This document shows, in pieces, positions 34,538-47,700 of a stretch of DNA of 64,000 nucleotides; position 1 is the stretch's first letter, and each line of letters begins with the position of its first letter. The stretch comes from Nymphaea colorata. Lineage: Eukaryota > Streptophyta > Magnoliopsida > Nymphaeales > Nymphaeaceae. Location: the NCBI RefSeq assembly GCF_008831285.2, contig NC_045146.1:1576001-1640000 (forward strand). Reading direction: 5' to 3'. The translations under genes and the position numbers were made by a program. The notes beneath the pieces were generated by a model. The model did not search any database, had not been told where the DNA came from, and saw nothing but the letters and a program-made list of their open reading frames with translations.

Positions 34538-36199
34538 ATTTAGGACCTGAAAAGATCATCTGTACGGTTTATGAAAAATGAGTTGAACGACTTTGAAATA
34601 TTGACTCACCCTTTAATGAGAAGAAACTGTATAAGACAGGCTGTCCTTACCAAGCCGGACTCAGATTTTGAATCAAACGTCTTCATAGATATTGACGCTT
34701 TGAGGTCATAGGTATATTCAAAGAGTTTTACTACCATTTTAATTATACTTAATTTATTTTGTGAAGAAGAAGGGAAAAACGAAAAGGAAACGCTACATAC
34801 TCTAATTTATTCATTGTTGTCATCTGGTATGATCATATTGAAGCTTACAGAGGGACTTAATATGACCGATTTTGATAAGAATTGATCTTTCAATTATAAT
34901 TTGTCGGCAAATTAACAAACAGTCTTTCATTTGGAAAAGGTTGCTCTTTTGATTTCCTGTAATTGCTGCGGAAACTGCACATAGATTGATTCCAAAAGTT
35001 CGAGCATGATTCTTCATTAAACACACTGTACACACGAGATTTGTGGAGTCCTATTTAACCAGAAGGACTTGCATTAAACATAGTCAATATATCAATATAT
35101 GGGCCCTTTTCTAATCTTATAATATCATACTTTCTAGGAGTAACTAAAGAACTACTGAAATGCCCAGAAAATCGTGATATTATGAAAAATAACTACCTCC
35201 AAATTTTACTTCAAACACGATATGAATATACGAAGAGAAGTTCCTTTTTTCCTTAAATCGGAATGTTTTTATCCATATATCCTATGGATAAAACACTTGA
35301 TTTTCAAATGATCTCCTCTAAAAAAGGTAAGAAACTTTTAACATATCATAATGTATGTGACCTGGTTCTGTGGAAAAGACTGTTTTTTTTTTTTCCTCCT
35401 TTTACTATGACAACAGTGAAAGAAATGGGGATGAAGATCGGGATGAATGGAGCCTGTCCAAGAACCTTGTTAGGGAAAGCTCCCAACATCACATCGAATA
35501 GAACCAACTACTCCTCCCAAAAATTGGGCCGATAATAGCAGTGGAATTATGGCCTGTGCTAGGAATAAAAAGTTGATGTGCCTTATTAAATCATCTGCTT
35601 CGTGGTGTTTATGATGGCAACTGTGATGACAACTGGGATGCATGAAGAGCAGGCCAATCCCATAAAACTTCTCTGTTCCATTGAACTTGAACTGTGTGCT
35701 TCAACAAGGGGACCAGCATGCACCAATTAAGAAGGCCACACAGTGGTAGGTATTTGTCATGTCTCATCTCTTTGTGTTTTCCTTTTTTCCACATTCAAAT
35801 GCTGCATAATTTCTCACATAATTCACAGTCTTATTATCACAAGTAGAAATGACAATGAATCATGTCATGAGACTTTACCAACTTTGTTACTGCATAAGAT
35901 TCAGTTTGCGATTCATTCAACAACAAACAATTGCCATATCCACATAGCACCTTCTGACCTGGTTCTTGAACATTTACTCTTCTTTCAGGTATTTATCCCA
36001 GAGGTTGATAATATTAACTGCTCGTTTTTTACCGTTTTCCGGTATCTGGGGTCACTCAATTCTATATTCCTGCAGTATCTCGCCGACAAAACTGCACTTA
36101 TTTATTCTCTTCCAGTATTTTTCTGGTGCAGTGTTTTAGTCTGCAAATATTTTAGGTGGTGTACTGTTCTAAGGTTTTTCTTCCTTTGTGTACTGTGCC

Positions 36200-37248
36200 A
36201 TGGTGCGGCGGAACAAGCTAAGAGGTGTCAGGCAAAGGCACTGGGGATCTTGGGTTTCCGAGATTCGCCATCCGCTTCTGTAAGTTCTACTTGAATTTCT
36301 CTTCATTGTGAGACTTTCTGCAGGTTGCTGATCAGCCATATGTACATTGAAAGATAACCTTCTGTTTCTTCTTGTGGGCTGATTAATGATATGTTTGTGT
36401 TGCAAAATCATGCTGCATGTAAGAATAAGAGATCATGGTACTAACAGTTTCAGAGTTGGAGATGTGACTCGAGTTGATGAAAAGTATCACGCGTTCAAGA
36501 AGGAATTTGTAATGCCGTTTTCGTCTTCTTTTCTTTCTTGACAACTGCTTGTTAATGGCGTAGGAAGAGGAGACTATGGCTTGGGACGTTCGAAAGTGCT
36601 GAAAAAGCTGCTAAGGCTTACGACGAAGCTGCATTGCTAATCAATGGACCAAACGCTAAGACCAACTTCCCTGTCAACAACAGTCAGAAGACAAAAGATG
36701 ATCCTGGCAGCAAGTATGCACTGCCATTTACTAAAGATCGTCTCTGCAACACCAGCAGCCTTGCTTCAAAGCTCGCCAGGTATGGCCGACAAGCATCACC
36801 ATCGCTCACATGCCTCCGGCTCGACCCAGATGCCCTGAACATTGGTCTCTGGAGCAAGGGCGCTGGCAGCAGCTCAGAATCGAACTGGGTTATGAGAGTG
36901 GAACTAGGGACATTGCAGACCAGCACACTGCCAACACCATCGTCGTCAACATCATCGTCATCATCACAAAAAGGAACAAATAAGGGGTGGGAGGATGAAG
37001 AATCAATAGCATTGCAGATGGTGGAGGAGCTCATGAGTGAAGAGTTCACTATGAACTTCGAGAACCCAATAGACCCACTTGAGTTGAAGGAGCACATGAA
37101 TGAAAAATTCCCTCTGAATTTAGAGAACCCATTGAACCCACGTGAGTTGGAAAAGTACATGAGTGAAGAATTCCCTCTGGATTTGAAGAATCAGCTGGGC
37201 TCATCTGAGTCTCAGGTAGCTGAGGTTGGGCCCAATGGTGTGCCTTGA
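36200..37248 (+). CDS. SHN: AP2/ERF transcription factor, WIN1/SHINE clade, with repeated C-terminus
   Basis: Two exons, 36200-36279 and 36564-37248, joined with GT-AG and intact phase, give 254 aa. Residues 6-63 are one AP2 domain: [20 protein letters not shown], then [20 protein letters not shown] and [28 protein letters not shown] and an intron after that HPLL are hallmarks of the SHINE clade (ERF group V), whose members switch on cutin and wax genes in the nucleus. The later [18 protein letters not shown] fits the conserved C-terminal SHINE motif. Arabidopsis SHN proteins are about 190-200 aa, so this one is long. The extra length comes from a polar Ser-rich middle and a three-fold 21-residue repeat at the C-terminus. 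The protein start [12 protein letters not shown] is close to the MVQSKKFRGVRQ type. Which SHN paralogue it is cannot be settled here. Confidence 0.9.
37027..37215 (+). repeat. Three in-frame 63-bp tandem repeats in the SHINE-clade gene
   Basis: Units at 37027-37089, 37090-37152 and 37153-37215 encode [15 protein letters not shown]-, [15 protein letters not shown]- and [15 protein letters not shown]-. Each is exactly 21 codons. Units 1 and 2 are closest; unit 3 diverges in its second half. Confidence 0.93.
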
Positions 37249-38493
37249 TCGGTTTGCCTGTTTCTTTCATTCAAACCCACTTGCCTTGTCTGTGTGGTGT
37301 TCCAGAATTTCAAAATCGCTACCTGCAGAAATTTAATGGGCCCTCCACTTTAGGCCGTAGAACCGTTTACTCCCATACATGTCTGTGTAAGATGTCATAT
37401 AATCCGTGTTAACATAAATTTAATGATATTCTAGGGTCACAGTGAATCTGCCTGGTAATGTTAATAGGCCCCCGCTTCCTAGATAAAGAGCTTCTCCTAT
37501 ACTGTATGATGTGGCTACTGCTCCCATAAATTTGATAATCTTATTTTACTGCAATCTTTCTCTTACTAGTTGCAGATTGACTAAGGACGCTATCTTCCAC
37601 TTTCATGATGTAATCCTTTTTCTCCCTCGTGCATTCCCGCTTCTGTAAGAGCTTAGGCTTTAGGGAAGTTTTTGGCTTCCCGACTTGACAGGGGCTGTAG
37701 AAATTTTTTTCTATCAAAAGCTCGCTTAGAAACCAAAAGCTGTTTCCTAGCAAGCAAATAATGGTATACTATGAAACATTTAACTTTTTATCATCTCAAC
37801 TAGAGAACTGAGAAGCACTCCCTTCTCACAGAGACCCCATTAAACAAGTGAACTGCACGTGCAGATGCACTACCGAGACTTTCTTCGTGGAGAGCAAGCC
37901 TGACCTGAGCTTTTGAGCTTTAATAATTGCGAAAGCTATACAGGTGACTTGTCAACTATGGAGGTACCATTCACGCGGCTCGATCAGATTATATATTTAA
38001 CACTTGGTGCATACAGAGTAATCTGCACCGTGATCAGACTTGTGAAAACTGGGGCAGAGGTAATATTGCAGACCACGTATTCCTTGTGCATATATAGTTC
38101 GACATAAAATGCAACCGTTGGAATAACAAGCGGGAAAATAAGTCTCGTGACTCCAGCATTAAGAACCACTAACCTAAGATCCTTGACTTGCCCGTCCTGG
38201 ACAAACCGAGATATATATGGACCTGATCTAGCACTCCCATCATACATAAAAAATTGGCTTGCACTCATGACTTTAAAGAAGACTTTCAATAGACATAGTA
38301 ATGGACACAAACCTTGCAAAATACACAAGCAAGATAAACACAATTAGAAATGAATAATGGTGCTTCTTTGAGCGTGGTTAAAACGCAGTTCACAGAAAAG
38401 AAAAAAGATGGCATATTTCCATTGGATTGTTCGTGTCTGTTCATCAATAAACCAAACCCCAATTTGTACATAGAAATATGATGTTACATATGT

Positions 38494-38537
<44 letters not shown>

Positions 38538-38799
38538 AAATAAATAGAATATTACATACACAATAAATGACTCTAAACCCTATCTAATGGTACAAAAGCA
38601 TGCAATCCATCTAAAATGCTCTTCGTCATGCACGAGGAAAAGGCCTCACGTAAAGACACTCGGGTCAGTGACAAAAGGACCGGGACGTAAGTTAACTACA
38701 CGGTTGAGAGGCTCAAAAGCATGATAAAATAATCTGCTTTTCCTCAGCAAGTAGAGGATGCATGAAATAAGATGACTAGCGATTGGCACTTTCTTATCA
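37249..38799. other. Convergent spacer between the SHINE-clade gene and KEG
   Basis: It holds the 3' untranslated regions of both genes, which point toward each other. A (GA)n microsatellite lies at about 38494-38536. No coding exon was seen. Confidence 0.6.
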
Positions 38800-41700
38800 C
38801 TAAGGTCCAGTGCCTTGGTCAAGTTCAATGTCTGCTGGATCCCCCATCCAGAGTCTGCCTTCCCTCCATTGGAACTTTATGTGAAGCTTCCCATTGGCAT
38901 CCACACCCACAATCTCTCCTCTGCTTGCGTACGTTTCCATTCCCCAACCCCACCTTGGTGTTACCACACTGCTTTTTACTTTCACCTTGTCTCCCACCTT
39001 AAATGCTCTCACCTTCTCCGTCTCCCAAGATTTGCAAATCCATAATCTCTCCAAGAAGCAGAATGCCACCCACATGTCTCCATCATCTTCCATCCTGTGA
39101 ATTACACCGATGCTTTCATGAGTCACCTCACCCCAGTGGTACGTGGGGCTGCTGACGGAAGCCTTGACCCTCACCCAGTCACCGATGCAGAGTTCCTCTT
39201 CCTCCACCCCTTCAACTTCTGCTGGGTCAAGCATCCACATTTTCGATCCTGCAGGTGCATGGATTCTTAGCTTACCATCTGCATCTATGGCAGATACAGT
39301 TTCAACACTAGAATAGTTACGTCCAGACCATCCAAACCTCGGCTGCTTTATGCACTGCTTCACCCTCACACGTTGGCCAATTTTGAGCGCATCTACTCTT
39401 TCAAGCTCACAGGGAAGCCCTACCCACCTTTCTTGCTCCCCGCAGAACCCAACATGCACATTGACACTTGTGAGATCGGCAGTTTCATATGCTATTCCTT
39501 GCACTATACCAATACTCCCTGGCCTTAGAGACTTCCATCCACTTTTAGGCTCCAACACGTCCTCTTTTATCCTCACCCATTCCCCAACTTCAAACAACTC
39601 AACCCTTTCGAGATCAGCTGGGTCTGCTCTCCATGGTCCTGCAAGACCAGGGAAAAATACCTTCACTTCTCCATCGGCACCAACACCAACTATGATACCC
39701 CTGGAGTCAGGGCGCGCATCCCTCCAGCCCCATCTTGGTTCTGAGATGCCAGAACGAAATTTTACATGCTGTCCTACTTTTAAGCAAGGAACCTTTTCAA
39801 CATCCATGTAGTGTGTCATCCATCTTCCTTTCCTAAAACAACTAGCTAGCTCCAGATAACCACTATCAGGCACACTATGAACCACTGCATAACTTTCTTT
39901 GCTGACACTGTGCCAATCATAACCAGGCCTTGTTCCAATACTAGACCTTAATTTGACCCAGTCACCAACTTCAAATCCTGATAGTCGCTCTGCATCGCCA
40001 GGAGCAACTTTCCATAAGCTTCTTCTGCCAGCCACCTTGACCTGCACAAAAGAAGCAGTGTTTAGAACAGTTCAGGAGTCAAAACTGAATGATGTGCAGA
40101 GAAAGGAAAATCCAATCTCACATTGAGTGTCCCGTCCATGTCAATCCTTACAATCTTGCCTGTTGTGGCAGGAGTCTCCTGTGACCATCCAAGTTTTGGT
40201 TGTGTGATGGATGGCATGACATGGATCTCTTGTCCCAATTCAAAGGGTGTTACCTTCTCCACATCTGTCACAGAGCAGCAAAAAGGCTTGTTTCTGAAAC
40301 AAAATGCAACACTCATATCCCCATCCTCCTCTAGACTATGAATTATGCCAATACTGTTTTTGGTGACATCTTCCCATCCATATTTTGGAGATGAAACAGC
40401 AGCTTTCACTCTCACCCAATCGCCGACCTGCTCATCAGAAGCTTGTGTAACCAAATAAGATGTCCAAAGAAATATGAAAACGATACAACCAAGATGAAAC
40501 CAATCAACGGTTTACACTGCCTCAACTGAGAAAATAACTCATGAAATTGAGACAGGACTTACCTTGAAATCTTCCACCTTCTCCATGTCAGAAGGATCAG
40601 CTTGCCATGGAATGGGTCGACCAGGTATATCAATTATGAGCAATCCATCACTTCCTATCTCACTTATCCTGCCTACACTGTGATGTGTCTCACCTCCCCA
40701 GGCATATCTTGGCTCTGCTACAGATCTCTTCACACAGACTTGGTCACCAATCTATGAGAGTTGACATTAAACTTCTTAGTGATTTTAAAACAATGGAAAA
40801 ACAGCACTAAATAGCAACACTAATGGTTAGTAGCAGCCTTTACCCTGAATGGTTCAACAGGTTCAACCTCTTCTGGTTCACAATGCCAAGGACCTGGCAA
40901 ATAGCTTAGCTCCAATAACAAACTGCTGTCTGGCCTAATGCAGTATACAATCCCAATACTTCCTGGTGTTACAGGCCCTAGGCCATGTTTGGCTGTAGTA
41001 AGAGAAGGACGTATCCTCACCCAATCACCAACCTTGAATTCTTCCACTCTTTCCATCTCTGCAGGATCGGCCTTCCATCCCCTCGATGCTCCAGGAAACC
41101 CAACACGAAGAATCCCATCATCATCAACACATAGTACAGTACCAATGCTATCACGAGATTGGCCACGCCAACCAAACCTGATTGCAGAAAGATCACAGTT
41201 AAAATTCATACCAGCCTTAACCCAGTTCAAAACCATTATTCAAATCGTAATAGGGTGAAGTTGGAATGAATATGCTACAAAGGACTGAGCATAGTAGCAT
41301 AAACAACAGAAAGGAAAAGCATTTCTAAGAAGAGTTGAAAGTGAGAGGGGATCACATGACTTTCTTAAAAGGTTCACATCAGGTGATAACATGCAACCAT
41401 AATTTACTTTCCCATCTAATTGCATTATTTTAGAATAGATCTGCTCCATTTGAAGGAAATTTGGAAGCAAACAAGTATGTTCCCTATGGTAGACTTCCTT
41501 TCCTATGCTTTAAACTTATAGAGTTCATGTACTTCCTACGAGTTGGGACTCTTGCCACTAAACCTAGTAGAACTGCCCTGACAAAACACCCTAAGGAACG
41601 TGTTACAACAAGAAATGGATACACTCAGTTTTGTAGCTGAAATAACACAACAGTGGTCAAGCCCTGGATGCCAAGGAATCACACCTTATACAAAGCAACC

Positions 41701-44700
41701 ATGAAACAAGAAACAAATTAATAAATAGCCGCATTGAATTAATGGACATTTTTGCACAATAAGATGTAAAATTCAGGCCTCAAATGGTCCAAACAATGAG
41801 ATAGCTCCATTACTTTGGTTCCTTGACATCTGGCTTCAGTTGCACATGTTGGCCCCTGTCCAAAGGAATCACTTTCACCACCTCATTCGCCAGAAGACGA
41901 GCTTCACCAGTACAAAATGACACAATGAGAACATCTTTATCAAGGACATTCTGAACAAATCCAACACTCTTTTGTTTTGTGCCTTGCCATCCAAAACTGG
42001 GTGTCTTGATGCTTCTCTTGAACTTCACCCAATCCCCTACTTCGAAGCTAATCATCCAACACAAACCCATTGTTAATACGGAGAAAAGAACACACACATT
42101 TAAAAGATTTTAACTTAATAACAATATCAAGCTTTCCTGTCCAGTGTCCACTTACATTGTTGGGGAAAGATAAATCCCCTTGCTCATGAGAGCATCCATG
42201 AGATCTTCAGAAATCCACTCACGAGGAAGAGCCTCTAAAAAGTCACGTAAAGTCTTCCCACTATTCATAAACAAGGAATTGAACATAGGTTGAACATATT
42301 AGGAGCATATGTCAAAGAAAAAAAAAAACAGGTTAACAGGCAATGCTTGTGAAATAAAGATAAAACAACTGCCGCCTGAAGTAAGAGGGTGCATGATGTT
42401 TTTGACTGGTTGAAGAAGTTGAGTTTACAAATTTTGACTGACGTACTAAAAACACTTGACAACAAGAAGCAAATATTCACTTGACAAAATTTATTACCTC
42501 TGAACGGAATGTTCTCCAAAATCCCCTGAACCATATGATAATAAATGGACTCGATGTTAGGATGCCCTTCCACCGCCGCATTCCAATTACAAAATGTCAC
42601 CATTTACTGGTTACAGACTCACAGTTGTGGACTATGTCACATATTGAAAACCATCATCCATCAAGTCTCTCCACACACACATGGAAGGCCGAACTCCAAA
42701 GGGATCAGGCGGTCAATTGACTTCAGTCGAAGCCCTAACTACCTTTTTAATACTTATAATGAAATAATTAAAAGACAAAAAACAAGAAAAGGACACATAT
42801 AGACTCGACACGGGTTGACCGCACCCGACTTGAGTCAAACGCAAGTCGGGTGCATGTCAAAAATGGACAGAAATGGTCGGGTGTGGCTGACCAAAACCGA
42901 CTTTTCTTGACCAGTTGTGGGTGCGAGTCGAAGCCGCACCCGCACCCGAGTCATGTCGATGCGGGTGCAGCAGCAAAAATAAAGCATCCGTATGACTTAG
43001 GTTGTGGAATATAAAGATAACCAATCAGTGGCCACATGGCTCACCCTTGCAAATGGATTATGCCCCACAGTTTTCAGGCAAAAACACTACTAAACGCTAA
43101 CCCATATTCTTTGAGTATTTGCCAAAGGAACACAGAGTTCAGCTGTACTTCTATGTGCCCAATTTAGGCATTGCTTCTTAAAATTGGTATGAAAAGGCAA
43201 AGTCTAATCCACCCAAATCCTACATAGGATCAAAGGACCGCAAATTCATCAACAGAAAAAAAATTGAAAAGTTGCTTCTTGAATTTCTGATTCATTAGGG
43301 AAGCAAATAAAATAGTTAAATATCTTTAGGAATTTGCAACTAGAACAAAGTAATAAGTGAAACCTTCACATACATGTTGTCGGAATTGTTGTGAGGGATA
43401 GCATTCTTTTTGAGAGTATTTAAAGTTACAGTTCTAAAGAAAGGCTTTCACCTATGATTTCTGACATCAATAGCAGCATCTGGATATCGAAGCATAATGA
43501 CAATCCACTTGAGGTTCTCACGCACCATTTTAGCTGTATCAGCAGCTATATGAAAAGCATTATCACCTTCATCATCCTAACCATAGAGGATAACAACATC
43601 TTAGAGGAAAATGCATATATATGAAATGGGCTGTAAACAAATTCTCATGTATAGCAGAAGACCAAAAGAACTGAAATAACAAATGCAAACAATCATTCAA
43701 TAGGATCTTTCAGTAAATAGGCCAGCAAACTTGATTGGCTGAATGACTAACAGGTATAGCAGGAAAAGGAAAATATCTCACAGAAAGGACACACCTATAC
43801 AGAGAAATAAAATGTGGGAAGTTGCAAAATTTAGACAGCCAGAAGGAAAGTGTTACTTGGTGGTAAACTTGTCCAAGCCTATGAGAAGGGCAGCAAAAAA
43901 ATTATGACCGTCTCAAATAATGTCCTTGGCAAATTCTTAAGATGGATTTTTCTGATTCCCCTTCCGAAATTGGTGCATGGACCATCTCAAACAATCAAAC
44001 TTGTAACCTTCAATGTTAATAATTTTTAGCATTTGGGTCAGGCAATATGGCATTTATCTAGAGAAAACTTGACTAACAACAAGTCCGTTACTCAACCAAA
44101 AAACTCAGATGGTATCACTCCATAACACAATTGACAACTACCTTGACAAGTTGGTACAAGGCAACTTTTTCTGCTTTTAAACTGTAAGTTGTTCTCCTGA
44201 AATCTAGAGTTTTTGACTTCCATTCCTACATCCACATTAAATTCCTACGTTCACTTCATGCTAACAAAAAGTGTTAACCTTTAAGAAAAACAAGTAATTA
44301 TGATTTTATTCCATTTGGAGAAAGATAATAAAAGGTAATTATTAAAACTGTACAAATCAGTTCCCAAATCAAGAAGAACTAGCCATACATGCCTCTATTA
44401 TAAAGAACAAGGAGGTAACATTGTGACATGAACTACATAAACCCCTTCAATTGAAAAAACAAATTGCCATCCAATCAAGAAATAATTTGCTCAGGACATA
44501 GATCTACTGTATCAAGTAACAGTTGAAGGAGCAAGACAGGCACTAGCAATCCCTAAAATATTTGAATATAATACATCCACACCTCTTCACACATTTAAAA
44601 TTTTAGTAACAAGTCGAAAAGCCTCAGAACAACTATGCAATGAAACTCTTCCAAGGCCCAGTGAGCTGAAGGTGCACTATGGAAGCAAGACCTAACTCAT

Positions 44701-47700
44701 GAAATGGTCAGACATGTCACGACTCGAATAACTAATATTACTATTTGTAAAGGAAAAAAAGGCATGTTGATCCTTCGAAAGATCAGTTAGGTCCACTGCA
44801 TTTTGATTACTATGATGATACCATTTTCCAAACATGTCGATTGATTGAAGTCATGCCACCCATATTTACAGAAATTTTTGTTGAGTGTCATATCTTCTCT
44901 CCAATACTTCATTTCTTAATGATTTCCATTCACCAACTTTGATTCTACATACTAGATAGTATATTTTATTAAGAAGACAATGCTTACATTGAATTGAATA
45001 TGACCAATCAATAGCCAAGTTGAAAGTCATTAAGACAAAATCATAGGAAACTCACCACATCTTACATTATTTGTTGAGTTCTTAGTCATCACAGTCTATT
45101 CAATGAGCAAGTTAACCAGATTACACTAGAATTCTAATTGAAGTGCTCACGATAATAGTTCAAGGCTTTGGAATAAAAAACCCGACAAGTCCAATAATCA
45201 AGCTGAATTAGTTCTCAAGTAGCCTATGCAGTCAAACCAGCGAGTAGTTAGTCAGACTAGTTAAGTAGACAGCCTAGTTGTTGACAGACTAATCAACTAG
45301 TCAACCTAATCAGTATTTATCCGTACTTATGTACATGTCTGTATGTATTTACTTTTAGTCAACCAACTTGAACCGCCTCGGACTGACTAGTCTCAACTAA
45401 TCTATGTCACAGTGGTACGCCTGGGAGGGTCACGTACCTGTACCGGTACATCGGTACGGGAAAACTGGTACGTGGGTACGATAAGGTACATTTGGATCGG
45501 TTCTGGGTTAGAACCAATCCAAACCATTTTCATTAATCTTCAAACTACCGGACGCCTCTTCCTTTTTTGACACGTCTTCCTCTTCCAACCTGTTTTTCGT
45601 CCTCAGCATACCACGGCTCCAAAGCAGAACGTCATGGTCAGCAGTAGTGAGGAATTTCACTGGCCGCTGGCAGCGGCCGATGATGGACAGTGGCAGTCTT
45701 CACTGGTGGCATAAGTAATTTTTTTCTATTTTTGCATTTGACTATTTTTTAAGGGTTGCTGTTCTTCAAAATCTTCCCTCCACCATTTCTTCAAGATCTG
45801 CTGCTGCTGTGTTGGATAATCTGCCACTGCATAATCATCTGCCATTGCTCCCGTTCTGCATAATCATCTGCCGTTCTTCAAAACCTGCCGATTTGCCCTG
45901 TTTTTTAGCTTATGCTTGTGTAAAACTGTAAATATCATTAATTATATGTATACATATATAAGTTAAGCTTGTTTGCCTGTCCTCTTGCTTAGGTTATGCT
46001 TCAAAACCTGCTGATTCGCCCTCTTGCTTATGCCGTTGCTGTTAATTTTTGCATAATCTCATTATGTTGTTAAGTGTTAATCGTTATGCCCTCATAGTTC
46101 TGTCTATTAGGTAACATAAATACATCTTCCTATTGTATTTGCTTTGCTTGTTTATTTAATTAACTTTGCTATAGTATTTATGTTTTTTAACTTAAGGTCT
46201 ATTTATGTCTTCAACTTAAAGTTTATTTATGTTTTTTTACGAGATCATAAGTATGAATTTTTTTTTGAATTTATACTTACCAAGATTTTTAAAATCGCCA
46301 TACCTGTACCTATGTGACATAGCATCTAATCCTTTTAGGGTCTTGAATAACCTCCGTCCAACTTCCAATTTTGACAAATTTGGTTCAAGAGCTCCATCAA
46401 CGCATAGCTGAATTATTAACAGAATCTAAATTTGCCTCTGATAATGTGATAGATATGCCTAAGCTTCTTTGATGTTACACTGTAAGTAGCCACAATGCCA
46501 CATTATTAGCAAAGATGTCAACAGCTGGCCTAGCTTCACAGTTGCTCTAAAGAAACAAGTAACATACAACAAATCCAAATAATTTCATTAGAAACATAAA
46601 AGAAAGAACTTCCCAAAAGAAATAATATACCTGCAAATTGCAATTTGCTCCATTGGATAACAGCAAACCAACACAGGACCTCGACCCTCTTGCCAAAGCA
46701 ACATGAAGGGGAACCATATTGTGAGCATCCCTAATGTTTACATCAACTCCAGCATCCAGAATTATCTGATCAATCGAGAGGCAAAAGAAGGAACCACATA
46801 AACAACAAAGAGAAAATAGAACATCATTCAATATCAATGTCCTAGCATTAATTCCTTCATCTAAAAGTAACATGTTTGGACAAAAAAATGTAAGTCAGGC
46901 AGGAACTAACATGCCTGTAGCACTACCTGGACCATCTCATCATCATTAGCCATGGCTGCCATATGCAAGGCTGTCCGTCCATGCTGCATCTCTTGGGCTG
47001 TTGGATCAGCACCAGCAGCAAGCAAGAGTTTGACCAACTCTCTGCAATCTGTTGAGGCACAAAGAATTTGACAAATATTAACTTCTTTAGATGGATTTAT
47101 ATGCTCTATATTTTGTGCACATCTCGTTGCAATTCCCCATCAACACAACCAAACGAAATCAACAAGTTTCTGTTAAATGAGATTATATTTTATTCACGTA
47201 AATGAAAAAAAAGAAAAAGAACAATAACATAATATACAAAGTTAACTATGGTTCCATGAAAAGGAAAAAAAATTACCATTTTCATGATCTTTCTTTAGAC
47301 TAGCTGCCATACATAATGCTGTTCCAACTGGGCTAGGAACTTCAATCACCGCTTCTATTTCTTCTGGAGATGCAACCTCCACCCATCTTCTCACAACAGA
47401 CACATTCCATGTTGCCACACACATGTGCAATGGCCTGCATCATCAGAATGGCCACAGGTTGACCTCCATAATAGGCTAAATGCACTACAGAAACAGCTTT
47501 TCTAACTCAGAAGTTCAGAAGCAGAAAGTGAAGGATATCATGGCTTGGAGAAGAAGATCCTCCCTTCACAACAGAAACTAGAATGAAATAGAGGGAAATA
47601 AAAGAAAATAGTATAAAATAAAAACTAAGCTAAACTATTTAGATGCTGGGCTAGAATAGCACCGACCACTAAAAAATGACTCGACAGGCTTTTAGTAGGT

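Larger units (their letters stand above)
31364..36199. other. Spacer between CBP20 and the SHINE-clade gene
   Basis: It begins with the CBP20 3' untranslated region and ends with the promoter and leader of the AP2/ERF gene. No coding exon was seen. It contains one hAT-like MITE (34372-34537), a possible tRNA-derived SINE (about 32425-32738), a GA/GT-rich tract at 33216-33235, and otherwise unremarkable AT-rich DNA. Confidence 0.6.

Noticed and set aside
36684-37160. 158-codon minus-strand frame
   Set aside because: It is antisense to the AP2/ERF exon, which has clear homology.
39350-39811. 153-codon plus-strand frame
   Set aside because: It is antisense to the HERC2-like repeats of KEG.
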